From Deltaproteobacteria bacterium (GTDB taxonomy: Bacteria > Myxococcota_A > Polyangia > Haliangiales > Haliangiaceae), in NCBI GenBank assembly GCA_021413675.1, contig JAIOQA010000218.1, positions 1-64,000 of the forward strand: 64,000 nt of DNA. The letters are read 5' to 3'. A program made the translations under genes and the position numbers. This document shows positions 33,700 through 43,209 of the stretch, piece by piece (the first letter of the stretch is position 1; each line of letters opens with the position of its first letter). Below the pieces are notes generated by a model. That model did no database searches. It was not told where the DNA came from and saw only the letters and a list, made by a program, of their open reading frames with translations.

Positions 33700-34908
33700 T
33701 CATCCGCGCGCCTCGGCGACCGCGTCGGTCAGGACCCCGAGCTGCTGGCGCGCGCTGTCGGCCCAGCCACCGCGGGCGCCGCGCGCCGCGATCGCGACCG
33801 GATCGTAGGGCGCGCGGGCGACGCGCACGATCGCCGCGGCCAGCGCCGCCGGATCGCGGGGCGGGACGAGCTCGCCGAGCGCGGGCTCGGCCAGCAGATC
33901 GGGGATGCCGCCGACCGACGAGCCGACCACGCGCCGGCCGGCGGCGAGCGCCTCGAGCACGACGTTGGGCGTGCCCTCGGCCCACGACGGCAGCACCAGC
34001 GTGTCGCACGCCGCCATCCAGGTCGGCACCTCGGCGAGCGGCCGCGGCCCGGCGACCGTCACGCGACCGGGGTGGCGCTGCGCGAGCGCGTCGACCAGGC
34101 CGCGATCGGGGCCGCCGCCGACGATCGCGAGGTGGACGTCCGGCGCGTCCTTCGCCAGCGCATCGAACGCGGCGGCGAGATCGCGCGTGCCCTTGGTCTC
34201 CTTCAGGTTGCCGACGTAGAGCGCGAGCTTCGCGTCCTTCGCCAGGCCGAGCTCGGCGCGGGCGGCGGCGCGATCGCGCGGGTGGAACAGCGACGCATCC
34301 ACGCCGTTCATGACGATCGCGATCCGGTCGTCGGCGACGCCGAGGCCGCGGGCCTCGTCCGCGAGCGCGCGGCTGACCGCGACCACGCGCGCGGCGCGGG
34401 GCAGGGCCTGGCGCAGCACCCGGCGCGGGCCGGGCAGCTTGCCGATCTGGTTCATGTCGGAGCCGTGCAGCTTGATCACCGCCGGTACGCCGACCAGCTT
34501 CGCGAGCGCGACCGCGGCGGCGCCGTCGGGGTAGGCCCAGGTGCCGAGCACGACGTCGACCTTGCCCCGGTACGCCAGCGCGAACGGCGCGACCGACGCG
34601 GCGTACAGCGGCGCCCACAGCCCGTGCGCGATCCGCGGGATGAACAGCGTGCGCGGGTGGCGGACGTCGAGGCCGTCGATGGTCTCGCGCGCAGGTACGC
34701 GCGCGAGCTTGGCGGCGGACGACCACTTCCCGGCGAGGCCCGCGCCCGGGTACCACGGGATCGTGGCCAGGATCGACAGGTCGGCGTGCGCGGCGAGGGC
34801 GCCGAGCTGCTGCCGGTTGAACGGCGCCGAGTCCGGCTCGGCGGCGTTGGGGAAGATCTTGGTGATGACCAGGACGCGCAGGCGCGCGGCGGCTGCGTCG
34901 GTGGTCAT
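33700..34908 (-). CDS. Glycosyltransferase family 4-type
   Basis: A 402-residue GT-B-fold glycosyltransferase: N-terminal acceptor domain (VLVITKIFPNAAEPDSAPFN) and C-terminal nucleotide-sugar domain with LALYVGNLKETKG, the WMAACDTLVLPS segment and the EGTPNVVLEALAAGRRVV retaining-GT E-x7-E motif. It would add a sugar to the lipid-linked repeat unit of the polysaccharide built by this locus; the sugar is unknown. It sits between a STAS gene (4 bases upstream) and the Wzz-like gene, so its expression is probably linked to both. Confidence 0.92.
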   Translation of the reverse strand: MTTDAAAARLRVLVITKIFPNAAEPDSAPFNRQQLGALAAHADLSILATIPWYPGAGLAGKWSSAAKLARVPARETIDGLDVRHPRTLFIPRIAHGLWAPLYAASVAPFALAYRGKVDVVLGTWAYPDGAAAVALAKLVGVPAVIKLHGSDMNQIGKLPGPRRVLRQALPRAARVVAVSRALADEARGLGVADDRIAIVMNGVDASLFHPRDRAAARAELGLAKDAKLALYVGNLKETKGTRDLAAAFDALAKDAPDVHLAIVGGGPDRGLVDALAQRHPGRVTVAGPRPLAEVPTWMAACDTLVLPSWAEGTPNVVLEALAAGRRVVGSSVGGIPDLLAEPALGELVPPRDPAALAAAIVRVARAPYDPVAIAARGARGGWADSARQQLGVLTDAVAEARG

Positions 34909-34912
34909 GGCG

Positions 34913-35221
34913 CTACAGCGCGAAGACCTTGTCCATGCGCAGCAGCTTGAAGATCGCCAGCGGCTGATCGCGTGCCCCGGTGATCTGCACCTGGCCGCCC
35001 TGCGCGCGGATGCCCTTGTACAGCTTCACCAGCACGGCGACGCCGGAGCTGTCGATGATGTCGAGCGCCGTGAGGTCGACGAGGACGCGCGCCGGGCGCT
35101 TGGCCATCAGCTCGTCGACGGCCTCCGCCAGCGTCGGCGCCGTGTTGACGTCGAGCATTCCGCGGACCTGGATCCGCGTCTCGTCTGCCGTGGTCGTGAC
35201 TTTGAAGTTCTCGCTCGACAC
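34913..35221 (-). CDS. STAS-domain anti-sigma factor antagonist
   Basis: A 102-residue single STAS domain (SpoIIAA/RsbV-like). The phosphorylatable serine lies in the conserved IIDSSGVAVLV segment, and RVLVDLTAL precedes it. Such proteins bind an HATPase partner unless phosphorylated. An in-frame GTG exists 9 bases earlier (35230), but AAGGTGAG overlaps it and sits about 5 bases ahead of GTG 35221, so I choose the latter. A possible promoter is TTGACT (35274-35279) with AACAAT (35249-35254), spacing 19. A HATPase gene precedes it; a glycosyltransferase follows after 4 bases. Confidence 0.88.
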   Translation of the reverse strand: MSSENFKVTTTADETRIQVRGMLDVNTAPTLAEAVDELMAKRPARVLVDLTALDIIDSSGVAVLVKLYKGIRAQGGQVQITGARDQPLAIFKLLRMDKVFAL

Positions 35222-35301
35222 GTTGCTCACCTTACCGGGTTGGCCGCGATTGTTTCGGCGGCGACGTCGCGTCAGTCAAACAAGATGAGGTGGCGACCGC
35301 G

Positions 35302-35778
35302 CTAGCCACCCGCCGAGGCACGCGCGGGCGCGGCCTCGAGGCGCTTGCGGAGTCGCCAGAGGTTCGGTGGTCCGGGCTCGTACTCGACCTCGTCGAGCAG
35401 CGAGCGCGCGATGTGGATGCCCATGCCGCCCTCGTGCAGCTCGTCGAGGGCGGGCACCGGGACGGACGACAGATCGAAGGGTGAGCCGTGATCACGCAGC
35501 TCGACCTCGATGCTGTCGTCGGTCACCCAGATCGCGATGTCGATGCCGCCGTCGCCGCGGCGACCGTAGGCGTGGATCGCGATGTTGTTGAAGATCTCGG
35601 CGAACGCGGAGACCACGGCGGCGTCGAACGGGTGCGTGAGGTCGTACGCGGGTGACGACGCGTCGCCCTCGGCGTCGGGCCGGCTCACCAGGCGACAGGC
35701 CTCCGCCACCACACGCACCGCGACCGCGCGGTAGCGCAGCGAGCCGGGCATCGAGAGCCGGACGGCGGGCGGAGACAT
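35302..35778 (-). CDS. RsbW-like HATPase (anti-sigma/serine kinase)
   Basis: A 158-residue GHKL-fold protein. The N-box is EIFNNIAIHAYG, the G1 box DHGSPFD and the G2 box GGMGIHIARSLLDEVEY, so ATP binding is expected. It would bind and phosphorylate the STAS protein encoded next on the same strand, in a partner-switching pair; no sigma factor is adjacent. ATG 35778 (MSPPAVRLSMPG) leaves a 53-base gap to the divergent sugar transferase. An 18-residue extension upstream is only a shadow of that gap. Confidence 0.85.
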   Translation of the reverse strand: MSPPAVRLSMPGSLRYRAVAVRVVAEACRLVSRPDAEGDASSPAYDLTHPFDAAVVSAFAEIFNNIAIHAYGRRGDGGIDIAIWVTDDSIEVELRDHGSPFDLSSVPVPALDELHEGGMGIHIARSLLDEVEYEPGPPNLWRLRKRLEAAPARASAGG

Positions 35779-35831
35779 CGGGCTACAGGATAACAGGACC
35801 GCGGGCGCTCGTGGTAGCGTGCAGAAATCCA

Positions 35832-36566
<735 letters not shown>

Positions 36567-36573
36567 CGCGCGG

Positions 36574-36589
36574 CCCGCCGCGCGGCGGG
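36574..36589. terminator. Palindromic hairpin in a convergent gap
   Basis: CCCGCCG-CG-CGGCGGG is a perfect palindrome between the sugar transferase stop (36566) and the Wza-like stop (36621), read on both strands. It is suited to a bidirectional terminator, although no T-tract is visible. Confidence 0.5.
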
Positions 36590-36620
36590 TCAGGCCCTGG
36601 GACCGCCTCGCTGCGCTCGG

Positions 36621-37226
36621 CTAGGGCACGAACAGCGAGTCGCCGCCGATGAGCGTCAGGTTCATCTCGGGGTGGCTGCCATCGACGAGGAAGTCGTAGG
36701 CCAGCGGGATCATCCGCACCGCGCCGGTCTTGGCGTCGCGGCGCTGCAGCGTCATCGAGTTCCGCTTGGCGAAGCGCGTGAAGCCGCCGGCGAGCGCGAC
36801 CGCCTCGGCGACCGAGATGTAGTGATCCGAGCCGAACACGCCGGGGTGGGCGACCTCGCCCGAGACCGTGATGCGGTAGCTGTTGGCGGACTTCACCGCG
36901 ACGGTGATCTCGTTGCCGCCGCCCGGCAGCTTCACGAAGTCGACGAGCCGCTCCTTGATCGCGGCCTTGAGCGTCGACGGGGTCTCGCCCGCGGCCTTGA
37001 GGTCGCCGACCAGCGGCATCGTGATCGTGCCGTCGGGGCGGATCAGCGCGTCGGTCGACAGCGCGGCGTTCTCCCAGACGTTGATGCCGAGCTGATCGCC
37101 GATGCCGAGCACGTACTCCGCCTTGCGGGGATCGGGCTCGCGACCGTAGTCGTACTTGGGCGCGACCGGGCGGCACGCGGAGAGGCCGACGAGGAGGCAG
37201 GCGAGGACGAGCGAGCGAGCGCGCAT
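36621..37226 (-). CDS. Wza-like polysaccharide export lipoprotein, short form
   Basis: A 201-residue lipoprotein (signal peptide ending LLVGLSACRP, Cys about 18) with a polysaccharide biosynthesis/export (PES) domain: YVLGIGDQLGINVWENA, RPDGTITMPLVGDLKAAG, then a SLBB-type ITVSGEVAHPGVFG. Full-length Wza is near 380 residues with three SLBB-like domains and a C-terminal helix; here only one SLBB-like unit is present, so it is a short outer-membrane export component, possibly paired with another porin. It follows the pilin operon after 79 bases and is convergent with the sugar transferase. Confidence 0.88.
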   Translation of the reverse strand: MRARSLVLACLLVGLSACRPVAPKYDYGREPDPRKAEYVLGIGDQLGINVWENAALSTDALIRPDGTITMPLVGDLKAAGETPSTLKAAIKERLVDFVKLPGGGNEITVAVKSANSYRITVSGEVAHPGVFGSDHYISVAEAVALAGGFTRFAKRNSMTLQRRDAKTGAVRMIPLAYDFLVDGSHPEMNLTLIGGDSLFVP

Positions 37227-37305
37227 GGGATGACCGCAGTGTCGGTCAATCCGGGCATTCACGCAAACCGCGCCCCCCGGAGACGAGGTCGGCGCGCCGC
37301 CGGGG

Positions 37306-37887
37306 CTACCAGGTCTGGAAGACCGCGGGCGCGCCGCCGAGGGGCAGGATCACGATGCGGGCGCGCAGCCGGCTGTCGTTGTTGGGCAGCTGGAAGTAGA
37401 GCGTCGCGGCATCGCAGCGGCCGCTCGGCAGGCAGTTGATCTGGACCTCGGCGGTGTCCGCGAGGGTCACGCTCGGCCCGACGCCGCCGGTCAGGTCCGC
37501 GGTCGGCCGCCAGCCGGCCAGCCGGACCGCCGCGGGCACGGTCACCGACCCGACCTCGACCCAGCTCGCGGTCAGGGCCGGCGACGGATCCTCCTTGAGC
37601 TGCTCGACGACGATCCGCCGGGTCGTGCCGCTCATCGGCAGCACGTGCACGCGGCTGCGCGAGGTGATGCCGAGCGCGGTCGCGACGTCGCTGCGGACCG
37701 GCCCGCCGGTCGCCGCCCGGCGCCCGGCCTCGCGCGCGAGGTTGGAGCTCGACTCGGCGAGATCGGCGGGGGTGAGGTCGACGTCGAGGTAGCTGAACGC
37801 GAGCGACGACAGCACGCCGATGATCAGGACGACGATCATCATCTCGATCAGCGTGAAGCCGCCCTGGCGGCGACGCGAGGCGCTCAT
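37306..37887 (-). CDS. Type IV minor pilin, FimT/GspH-like
   Basis: A 193-residue minor pilin with a class III signal: RRRQGG^FTLIEMMIVVLIIGVLSSL, cleaved after the second Gly, with Glu at mature +5. The globular part has one Cys pair (CLPSGRC). It belongs to the FimT/FimU/GspH group that primes type IV pili. Its start overlaps pilW (ATGA); it is the last gene of the pilX-pilY1-pilV-pilW-fimT operon. Confidence 0.9.
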   Translation of the reverse strand: MSASRRRQGGFTLIEMMIVVLIIGVLSSLAFSYLDVDLTPADLAESSSNLAREAGRRAATGGPVRSDVATALGITSRSRVHVLPMSGTTRRIVVEQLKEDPSPALTASWVEVGSVTVPAAVRLAGWRPTADLTGGVGPSVTLADTAEVQINCLPSGRCDAATLYFQLPNNDSRLRARIVILPLGGAPAVFQTW

Positions 37888-39092
37888 CGGCCGATCCCCA
37901 GGTTGCGCATGTCGACCTTGAAGGTCGTGTAGCGGTAGATCCGCTTCGGCGTCGCGGCCACCGCGCCGCGGTTGCCGATCTCGTTGTAGTTGGGTCGAGC
38001 CGCGTCCATGAGGACCGGCGTCTGGTCGGTGACCGCGCCCCCGATGACGTCGGCGGTCGTGCGCGCGACCAGGCTGACCGAGACCTTGAGGGCGGCGACC
38101 GCGCGGGTCGGATCGGTTTCCGCCACCATCGGCGCCGAGGCGACCGCCCGGGCGTGCTGCTCGGCGTTGGCGTACCAGTTGCGGCGCGGGTCGGCGTCAG
38201 CGTCGCCGTTGTCGACGCCCACGTCGCTGTCGAACCAGCGGCTCGCGAGCTGGAGATCGGTGAAGCCGACGCCGAGATCCTGCCAGTCGTTGGCCACCAG
38301 GCCGCCGCTCGCCGACATCTGCAGCACGCCGAGCGTGGGCCGCGTGGTGTCGATGCGGTAGGCGTGGGCGGTGAGCCGGTAGATCATCAAGATCGGGGTC
38401 GCGGTGGCGCTGTGGAACTTGTTCGCCACCATCTGGCACTGGGCGTTGTTCGCGGTCCCCCAGGGGGCGGCGGTCGAGAGCACCAGCGTGTTGGCGCTCG
38501 GCGGCGCCGCGATCTGCACGACGCACGCGTAGTAGACCGGCGTCTTGCCGCCCTGTGACAGGTCCCCTGGCGTCGGCTCCTCGGGCGGCCGCGTTGCACC
38601 GGCCTCGTATGCGACCTGGGTGGTGGGGATCACGGGCAGCGAGATCACCGCGAGGTCCCCAGCCACGAAGCGATCGGTCGAGTCCACGCTCACGGTCGTG
38701 AGCGGGAGCACGAACTCGGTGGGCGAGAGGTAGTCCGCGACGATGCGCGCCTGCGCCGTCGGATCGGCGTAGAAGACGGCGATCTGATCCGGGTTGGCGG
38801 TGCCATCGATGATGTCGAGCGCGGGCAGCGGCTGGGTCGTGCTGCCGGCCCACGTGAAGCCCTGCGGCATGCCGAGCCCCGCCTGCCGCAGGTCGCCGGT
38901 CATCATGTCCTGCGCGGCGCCGAGCACCTGCTGGACCTCGGCGACCTGCTGCTGGACGCGGTAGCCCTGCGACATCGACGTGTAGACCGAGATGATCATC
39001 GCGACCAGCAGCGAGCTGATGAGCAGCGAGATCATCAGCTCGACGAGCGTGAAGCCGCCCTGGGCGATCCGGCGGGCGCGGGTGCGCTTCAC
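37884..39092 (-). CDS. pilW: Type IV minor pilin PilW-like
   Basis: A 402-residue minor pilin with prepilin motif RIAQGG^FTLVELMISLLISSLLVA and the VYTSMSQGYRVQQQVAEVQQ helix typical of PilW. Its large globular domain (about 60-402) is beta-rich and appropriate for a priming-complex or tip protein. It overlaps pilV (ATGA) upstream and fimT downstream. No unusual residue seen. Confidence 0.92.
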   Translation of the reverse strand: MKRTRARRIAQGGFTLVELMISLLISSLLVAMIISVYTSMSQGYRVQQQVAEVQQVLGAAQDMMTGDLRQAGLGMPQGFTWAGSTTQPLPALDIIDGTANPDQIAVFYADPTAQARIVADYLSPTEFVLPLTTVSVDSTDRFVAGDLAVISLPVIPTTQVAYEAGATRPPEEPTPGDLSQGGKTPVYYACVVQIAAPPSANTLVLSTAAPWGTANNAQCQMVANKFHSATATPILMIYRLTAHAYRIDTTRPTLGVLQMSASGGLVANDWQDLGVGFTDLQLASRWFDSDVGVDNGDADADPRRNWYANAEQHARAVASAPMVAETDPTRAVAALKVSVSLVARTTADVIGGAVTDQTPVLMDAARPNYNEIGNRGAVAATPKRIYRYTTFKVDMRNLGIGR

Positions 39093-39580
39093 AGGCCCTC
39101 CTGGCGCGTGCGCACCAGCTCGAGCGCGACCACGTGCTTGTTCACGCCGTTGGCCGCCGCGGCCGCATCGTCATCGGTCCAGCTGACCTCGACACGGATG
39201 CGCACCAGGTACGGCGACACCGCGGTCAGCTCCTCCACGATCACGCGGCGCGCGTAGGTCACGTTGTTGCGCCCGACCACCGTGCTCATCGTCGTGTCGA
39301 CGGGCAGGGCCGTGGTCGCGTTGCCGGTGAGCTCCTGGACCATGCCGGTGACGCTCATCGAGCGCAGCGACTCCATCGTCTCGGTGCAGCGCGCGACGGC
39401 CTCGGCCGAGCGCCCGGCGAGGCCGTTGCCGCCAACGGTGGCGGTGTGCAGGCCGAGCAGCGCCGAGAAGCCGATGAGCGTGACCACGAGCGTGATCAGC
39501 ATCTCGATCAGCGTGAAGCCGCCCTGTCCGCGGCTGCGACCGCGGCGACGCCGCGCGTGGGGAGAGACCGGCGCCGGCAC
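39089..39580 (-). CDS. pilV: Type IV minor pilin PilV-like
   Basis: A 163-residue minor pilin with the prepilin motif RGQGG^FTLIEMLITLVVTLIGFSALLGL; the WGLM-type short helix and the RCTETMESLRSMSV segment match PilV. GTG 39580 shares its first base with the pilY1 stop (TAG overlap, one base), the only available start upstream of the signal. It overlaps pilW by ATGA. Confidence 0.87.
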   Translation of the reverse strand: MPAPVSPHARRRRGRSRGQGGFTLIEMLITLVVTLIGFSALLGLHTATVGGNGLAGRSAEAVARCTETMESLRSMSVTGMVQELTGNATTALPVDTTMSTVVGRNNVTYARRVIVEELTAVSPYLVRIRVEVSWTDDDAAAAANGVNKHVVALELVRTRQEGL

Positions 39581-42500
39581 TAGAGAACCTGGCGCCAGCC
39601 GAGCAGCGTGAAGGCCGAGGAGGTGCCGACGCCCGAGCCGGAGCCCGAACCCGAGCCCGAGCCGGTGCCCGGGTTGTAGCCCGAGGCGGTGTCGTCGCCG
39701 GCGTTGGCCGCGGCCGGCGTGCCGATGCGCGCCACGTCGCCGGCCAGCGTCGCGAAGTAGATCGCGCCGCGGTCGCCGTAGATGGCGCCCATGACCGCGG
39801 ACGCGACCGCGACCGAGAACTGCGAATTGAACGCCGTGCCCGTGCCGCCGTTGAGCGCCATCGCGTCGACGTGCGCGGTGCCGAGGTCGCAGGTGCCCGA
39901 GCCGACGACGGGATCGGTCGAGCGCGACAGGATCACCTGATCGGGCGTGACCACGACGCCGCCGTAGAACTTCTCGCAGCGCGAGCCGCTGCAGGTGCCG
40001 GCGAGCTTCGAGCGGATCGCGCCGTTGTCGGCGTAGACCGCGTAGAACGCGTTGGCCTTGTTGGCCGGCCAGCTCTCGAGGCCGCCGGTGCCGAAGAACA
40101 GCACCATGCGCGACGAGCCGTCGGTGCGCGCCGCCAGCGTGCCGGCGATCGGCGACTGCTGGCCAAGGGCGCCGGTGGTGGTCGCGGTCGAGAACAGCGC
40201 GTAGAGCTTGGTGCCGCTGATGTCGTCGACCTGGATCGTGCCGTAGCCGGCGTTGCCGTTCCAGCCGCCGGCGAGGTCCTTCGCCGGATCGACCTTGTAG
40301 AGGTAGCCGCAGTAGTCGGCGAAGATCACGCGGTCGGCGTAGCCGTTGAGGCTGGGCGCGTTGGGCTCGAGCGCGTCGTCGGTCTCGAAGGTCGTGATGT
40401 CGCTCGTCACCGGGCACGCGGTCTTGAACTGCCAGTACAGGTAGCCGGTCTCCGCGTCGTACGCGCTGACCACGCGGCCGTTGATCCACGGCGCCGACGC
40501 GTTCTCGTTGGCGAGGCCGGTCGCCGCGATCACGACGTACTTCTCCTGGCCGCCGATGAGCACGCGCGCGACCGCCGGCTTGGCCTTGGCCTGGCCGGCG
40601 AGCGAGTTGCCCGGGACGACGTTCCACAGCGGCTTCGGCCCCGAGACCACGCCGGTCGACGGGCTGACGGTCTGGGTGATGTCGATCGCCGCGACGCTCT
40701 TGCCGCCGTTGCCGCTCGCGACGATCGCGACGGTCGCGGTGCTGTTGTCGGCCTTCTTGATGTCGACCAGGGTCGGCGAGCCGTCGGGATACGACTTCAC
40801 GCTGAGCGTGCCGCCGAGGCTGTCGGTGTAGTCGGCGAGCATGCCCGACGCGATCTTCGGCGGGATGTAGCCCCAGGCCTCCTTGCCGTTGCGGGTGTCG
40901 CCGATCGCCGTGGCGATCGAGTAGACCGCGTGCAGCATGCCGTCCTTGGCGCCGACCAGCACCAGCGGGACGCGGTTGGCCTGCGCCGCGATGAACGCCT
41001 CGATGCGCGACCGGTCCTGGACCGACGAGTACGCGTACCAGAGCGGGCGGCCGGGCTTGGTGAGCAGGGACGGGGTCGAGGTCTCGATCGCGCCGAGCTT
41101 GGTCGGCGAGATGCCGGCGTTGCCGACGCCGAACCGGGCGCTGCGGATCCAGTCGACGACCGCGGACGCCTGGGTCGCGTCGGTCGCGGTCAGGGTCGAC
41201 AGCAGGTTGCTGGCGTTGGCGCTCGTGAACGGCAGCGAGGTCGTGCTCGTCGGGTTCGCGGTGTAGAGGTTGCGGGCCGAGTCGCTCATCGCGTCGAGCT
41301 TGGCGCCGGCGTCCCAGTAGTTGGTGTTGAGCGCGGCGTTGACCGCGTAGAACCGGCCGCGGTTGCCCGGCTGGCGGAACGCGCCGACGTAGGCGACGCC
41401 GTCGCTGATGATCACGCCGGCCTGGTAGTGCTCCTGGGCCAGGGTGTAGTCGAACTTCGCGGTGATGTTGGTCAGGGTCGGCGACGCGGTGTGCGTCGAG
41501 TTCGAGCACATCGTCGCCTTCCAGCGGACCGAGCGGCCGACCGGCTTGGGGAAGGTCGCGCACAGATCGCCGGACGCGTCGCCGCAGCTGCCGGCGACCA
41601 CCCAGTTGGGCGGCTCCTCGTTCGACAGGTAGTAGGTGATCGTGCCGCCGTTGAGCGTCGCGGTCGGGTGGATGCGCGCGGCGGTCACGACCATCTCGGA
41701 CGAGGCCAGCGTGCCGAGATCGATCGTGCCGGACGCGACGTCGCCGCAGTCGACGTACTTGGTGACGACGCGGTTGGCGAGGACGTAGAAGTTCGCGGTG
41801 TGGTTACCGTCGGCGATCATCACGTCCGGCGTGTTGCTCGGGTCGTGGTCGTAGTTGAAGACGAAGCCGACGTCGTAGTCGTAGTTGGTGAGGTCGTTGT
41901 GGGCGGTGAGGTTCTTGGTGGCGCCGCTCGAGAACGGCGTCGCGGTGCCGTTGTTGACGTAGTAATCGGCGCGGCCGCCGATGCCCTGGTTGCCGGGCCC
42001 GATGAAGCCGTAGTTCCAGTTGTCGGTCGCCGTGATGATGTCGAGCTTGCCGTCGAGCGAGAAGTCGGCGGCCATGACCGCGGTCAGCGCGCCGACGAAC
42101 GTCACGCTCTGCGACGAGGTCGACTCCAGGCCGCCGCCGCTGATGCCCTTCCAGATCCGCAGGCGCGACGACGCGGTGCTGCAGCAGTTGGGCGAGCCGA
42201 CGATCAGATCGCGGAAGCCATCGCCGTTGAAGTCGACGAACGCGAAGGTCGGCATCGCGCCCGAGCTCGCGCCGAAGCCGAGGTTGTTGATGAGGTCGCC
42301 GGAGTACTTGAACTGGATCGCCTTGGTGCCGCCGTTCTGCTGGGCGAGCGTGCCGGCGCACGGCAGCGGCCCGGACGCGGGCAGCGGGCTGGGCAGCGGG
42401 CTGACGAGCGTGCACATGTTCAGGAACACGCGGATCGAGCCGTTGTTCTCGGCGCTGCCGACCAGCAGGTCGAGCTTGCGGTCGCCGTTGTAATCCACGA

Positions 42501-43209
42501 CGGCGACGCTGCCGCTCCACATCTGGTAGCCGAAGGTGGCCTCGGTGGTGCCGGAGTAGAGCGGCGTGTAGCCGCTCTGGAACTGCGGATCACCGTTCGC
42601 GTCGTTGACCGCGCTGTTGAGCCAGAGCGTGACGAGGTTGGGGCGCGAGTCGGCGACCGCGCTGATGCGGATGACGTCGGGCCAGCCGTCGCCGTTGAAG
42701 TCGCCGGCGAGCAGCGGGCGGCGTCGCGACTGCGACGACGACGCGACCAGCTCGCGGCCGATCGTGAACTTCGGCGGCATCGTGAACGCCGAGTTGTTCC
42801 AGTCGGGCGTGATCTCGCCGTTGGCGAGGTTGCCGTCGGTGTAGTCCATCGTGTGGTTGCGATAGACGCGCACGAACGAGTAGTCCTCGCCCGCGCCCAC
42901 GAAGTCGTCCCAGCCGTCCTTGTTGAAGTCACCGGAGGCGGCGTAGACCGAGAGGTCGGACACGCCGAGCGAGGTCGACGCGAACTGGCCACCGGCCAGG
43001 TCGAGCTTGAGCGACGCGCTCGTGCCGTCGTAGACCACGCCGCTGCGGGTCGTGCCGGTGCTGAGCGTCGAGCCGGTCCACGCGGTCGGGCTGGAGGTCT
43101 GCGGGCAGGTGACGTCGGCCTGGGCCGACCACGGCGCCGCGACGAGCGCCGCGGCCGCTGCAGCGGACAGGAGCGTGCTCGTGAGCGCGCGAGATCGAGG
43201 GGTGCGCAT
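39580..43209 (-). CDS. pilY1: PilY1-like pilus tip adhesin with FG-GAP repeats
   Basis: A 1209-residue secreted protein. Signal peptide: MRTPRSRALTSTLLSAAAAA...AQA (about 1-31). The N-terminal half (about 90-480) has at least five FG-GAP/calcium-binding loops (DFNKDGWDD, DFNGDGWPD, DYNGDRKLD, DFNGDGFRD, DFSLDGKLD) instead of the usual von Willebrand A domain. The C-terminal half is the PilY1 beta-propeller (LVLVGAKDGMLHAVYS and later repeats), ending in a GSGSGSGSGSG stretch. PilY1 is needed for pilus assembly and adhesion; calcium dependence is likely. ATG 43209 overlaps pilX (TGATG). Confidence 0.9.
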   Translation of the reverse strand: MRTPRSRALTSTLLSAAAAAALVAAPWSAQADVTCPQTSSPTAWTGSTLSTGTTRSGVVYDGTSASLKLDLAGGQFASTSLGVSDLSVYAASGDFNKDGWDDFVGAGEDYSFVRVYRNHTMDYTDGNLANGEITPDWNNSAFTMPPKFTIGRELVASSSQSRRRPLLAGDFNGDGWPDVIRISAVADSRPNLVTLWLNSAVNDANGDPQFQSGYTPLYSGTTEATFGYQMWSGSVAVVDYNGDRKLDLLVGSAENNGSIRVFLNMCTLVSPLPSPLPASGPLPCAGTLAQQNGGTKAIQFKYSGDLINNLGFGASSGAMPTFAFVDFNGDGFRDLIVGSPNCCSTASSRLRIWKGISGGGLESTSSQSVTFVGALTAVMAADFSLDGKLDIITATDNWNYGFIGPGNQGIGGRADYYVNNGTATPFSSGATKNLTAHNDLTNYDYDVGFVFNYDHDPSNTPDVMIADGNHTANFYVLANRVVTKYVDCGDVASGTIDLGTLASSEMVVTAARIHPTATLNGGTITYYLSNEEPPNWVVAGSCGDASGDLCATFPKPVGRSVRWKATMCSNSTHTASPTLTNITAKFDYTLAQEHYQAGVIISDGVAYVGAFRQPGNRGRFYAVNAALNTNYWDAGAKLDAMSDSARNLYTANPTSTTSLPFTSANASNLLSTLTATDATQASAVVDWIRSARFGVGNAGISPTKLGAIETSTPSLLTKPGRPLWYAYSSVQDRSRIEAFIAAQANRVPLVLVGAKDGMLHAVYSIATAIGDTRNGKEAWGYIPPKIASGMLADYTDSLGGTLSVKSYPDGSPTLVDIKKADNSTATVAIVASGNGGKSVAAIDITQTVSPSTGVVSGPKPLWNVVPGNSLAGQAKAKPAVARVLIGGQEKYVVIAATGLANENASAPWINGRVVSAYDAETGYLYWQFKTACPVTSDITTFETDDALEPNAPSLNGYADRVIFADYCGYLYKVDPAKDLAGGWNGNAGYGTIQVDDISGTKLYALFSTATTTGALGQQSPIAGTLAARTDGSSRMVLFFGTGGLESWPANKANAFYAVYADNGAIRSKLAGTCSGSRCEKFYGGVVVTPDQVILSRSTDPVVGSGTCDLGTAHVDAMALNGGTGTAFNSQFSVAVASAVMGAIYGDRGAIYFATLAGDVARIGTPAAANAGDDTASGYNPGTGSGSGSGSGSGVGTSSAFTLLGWRQVL

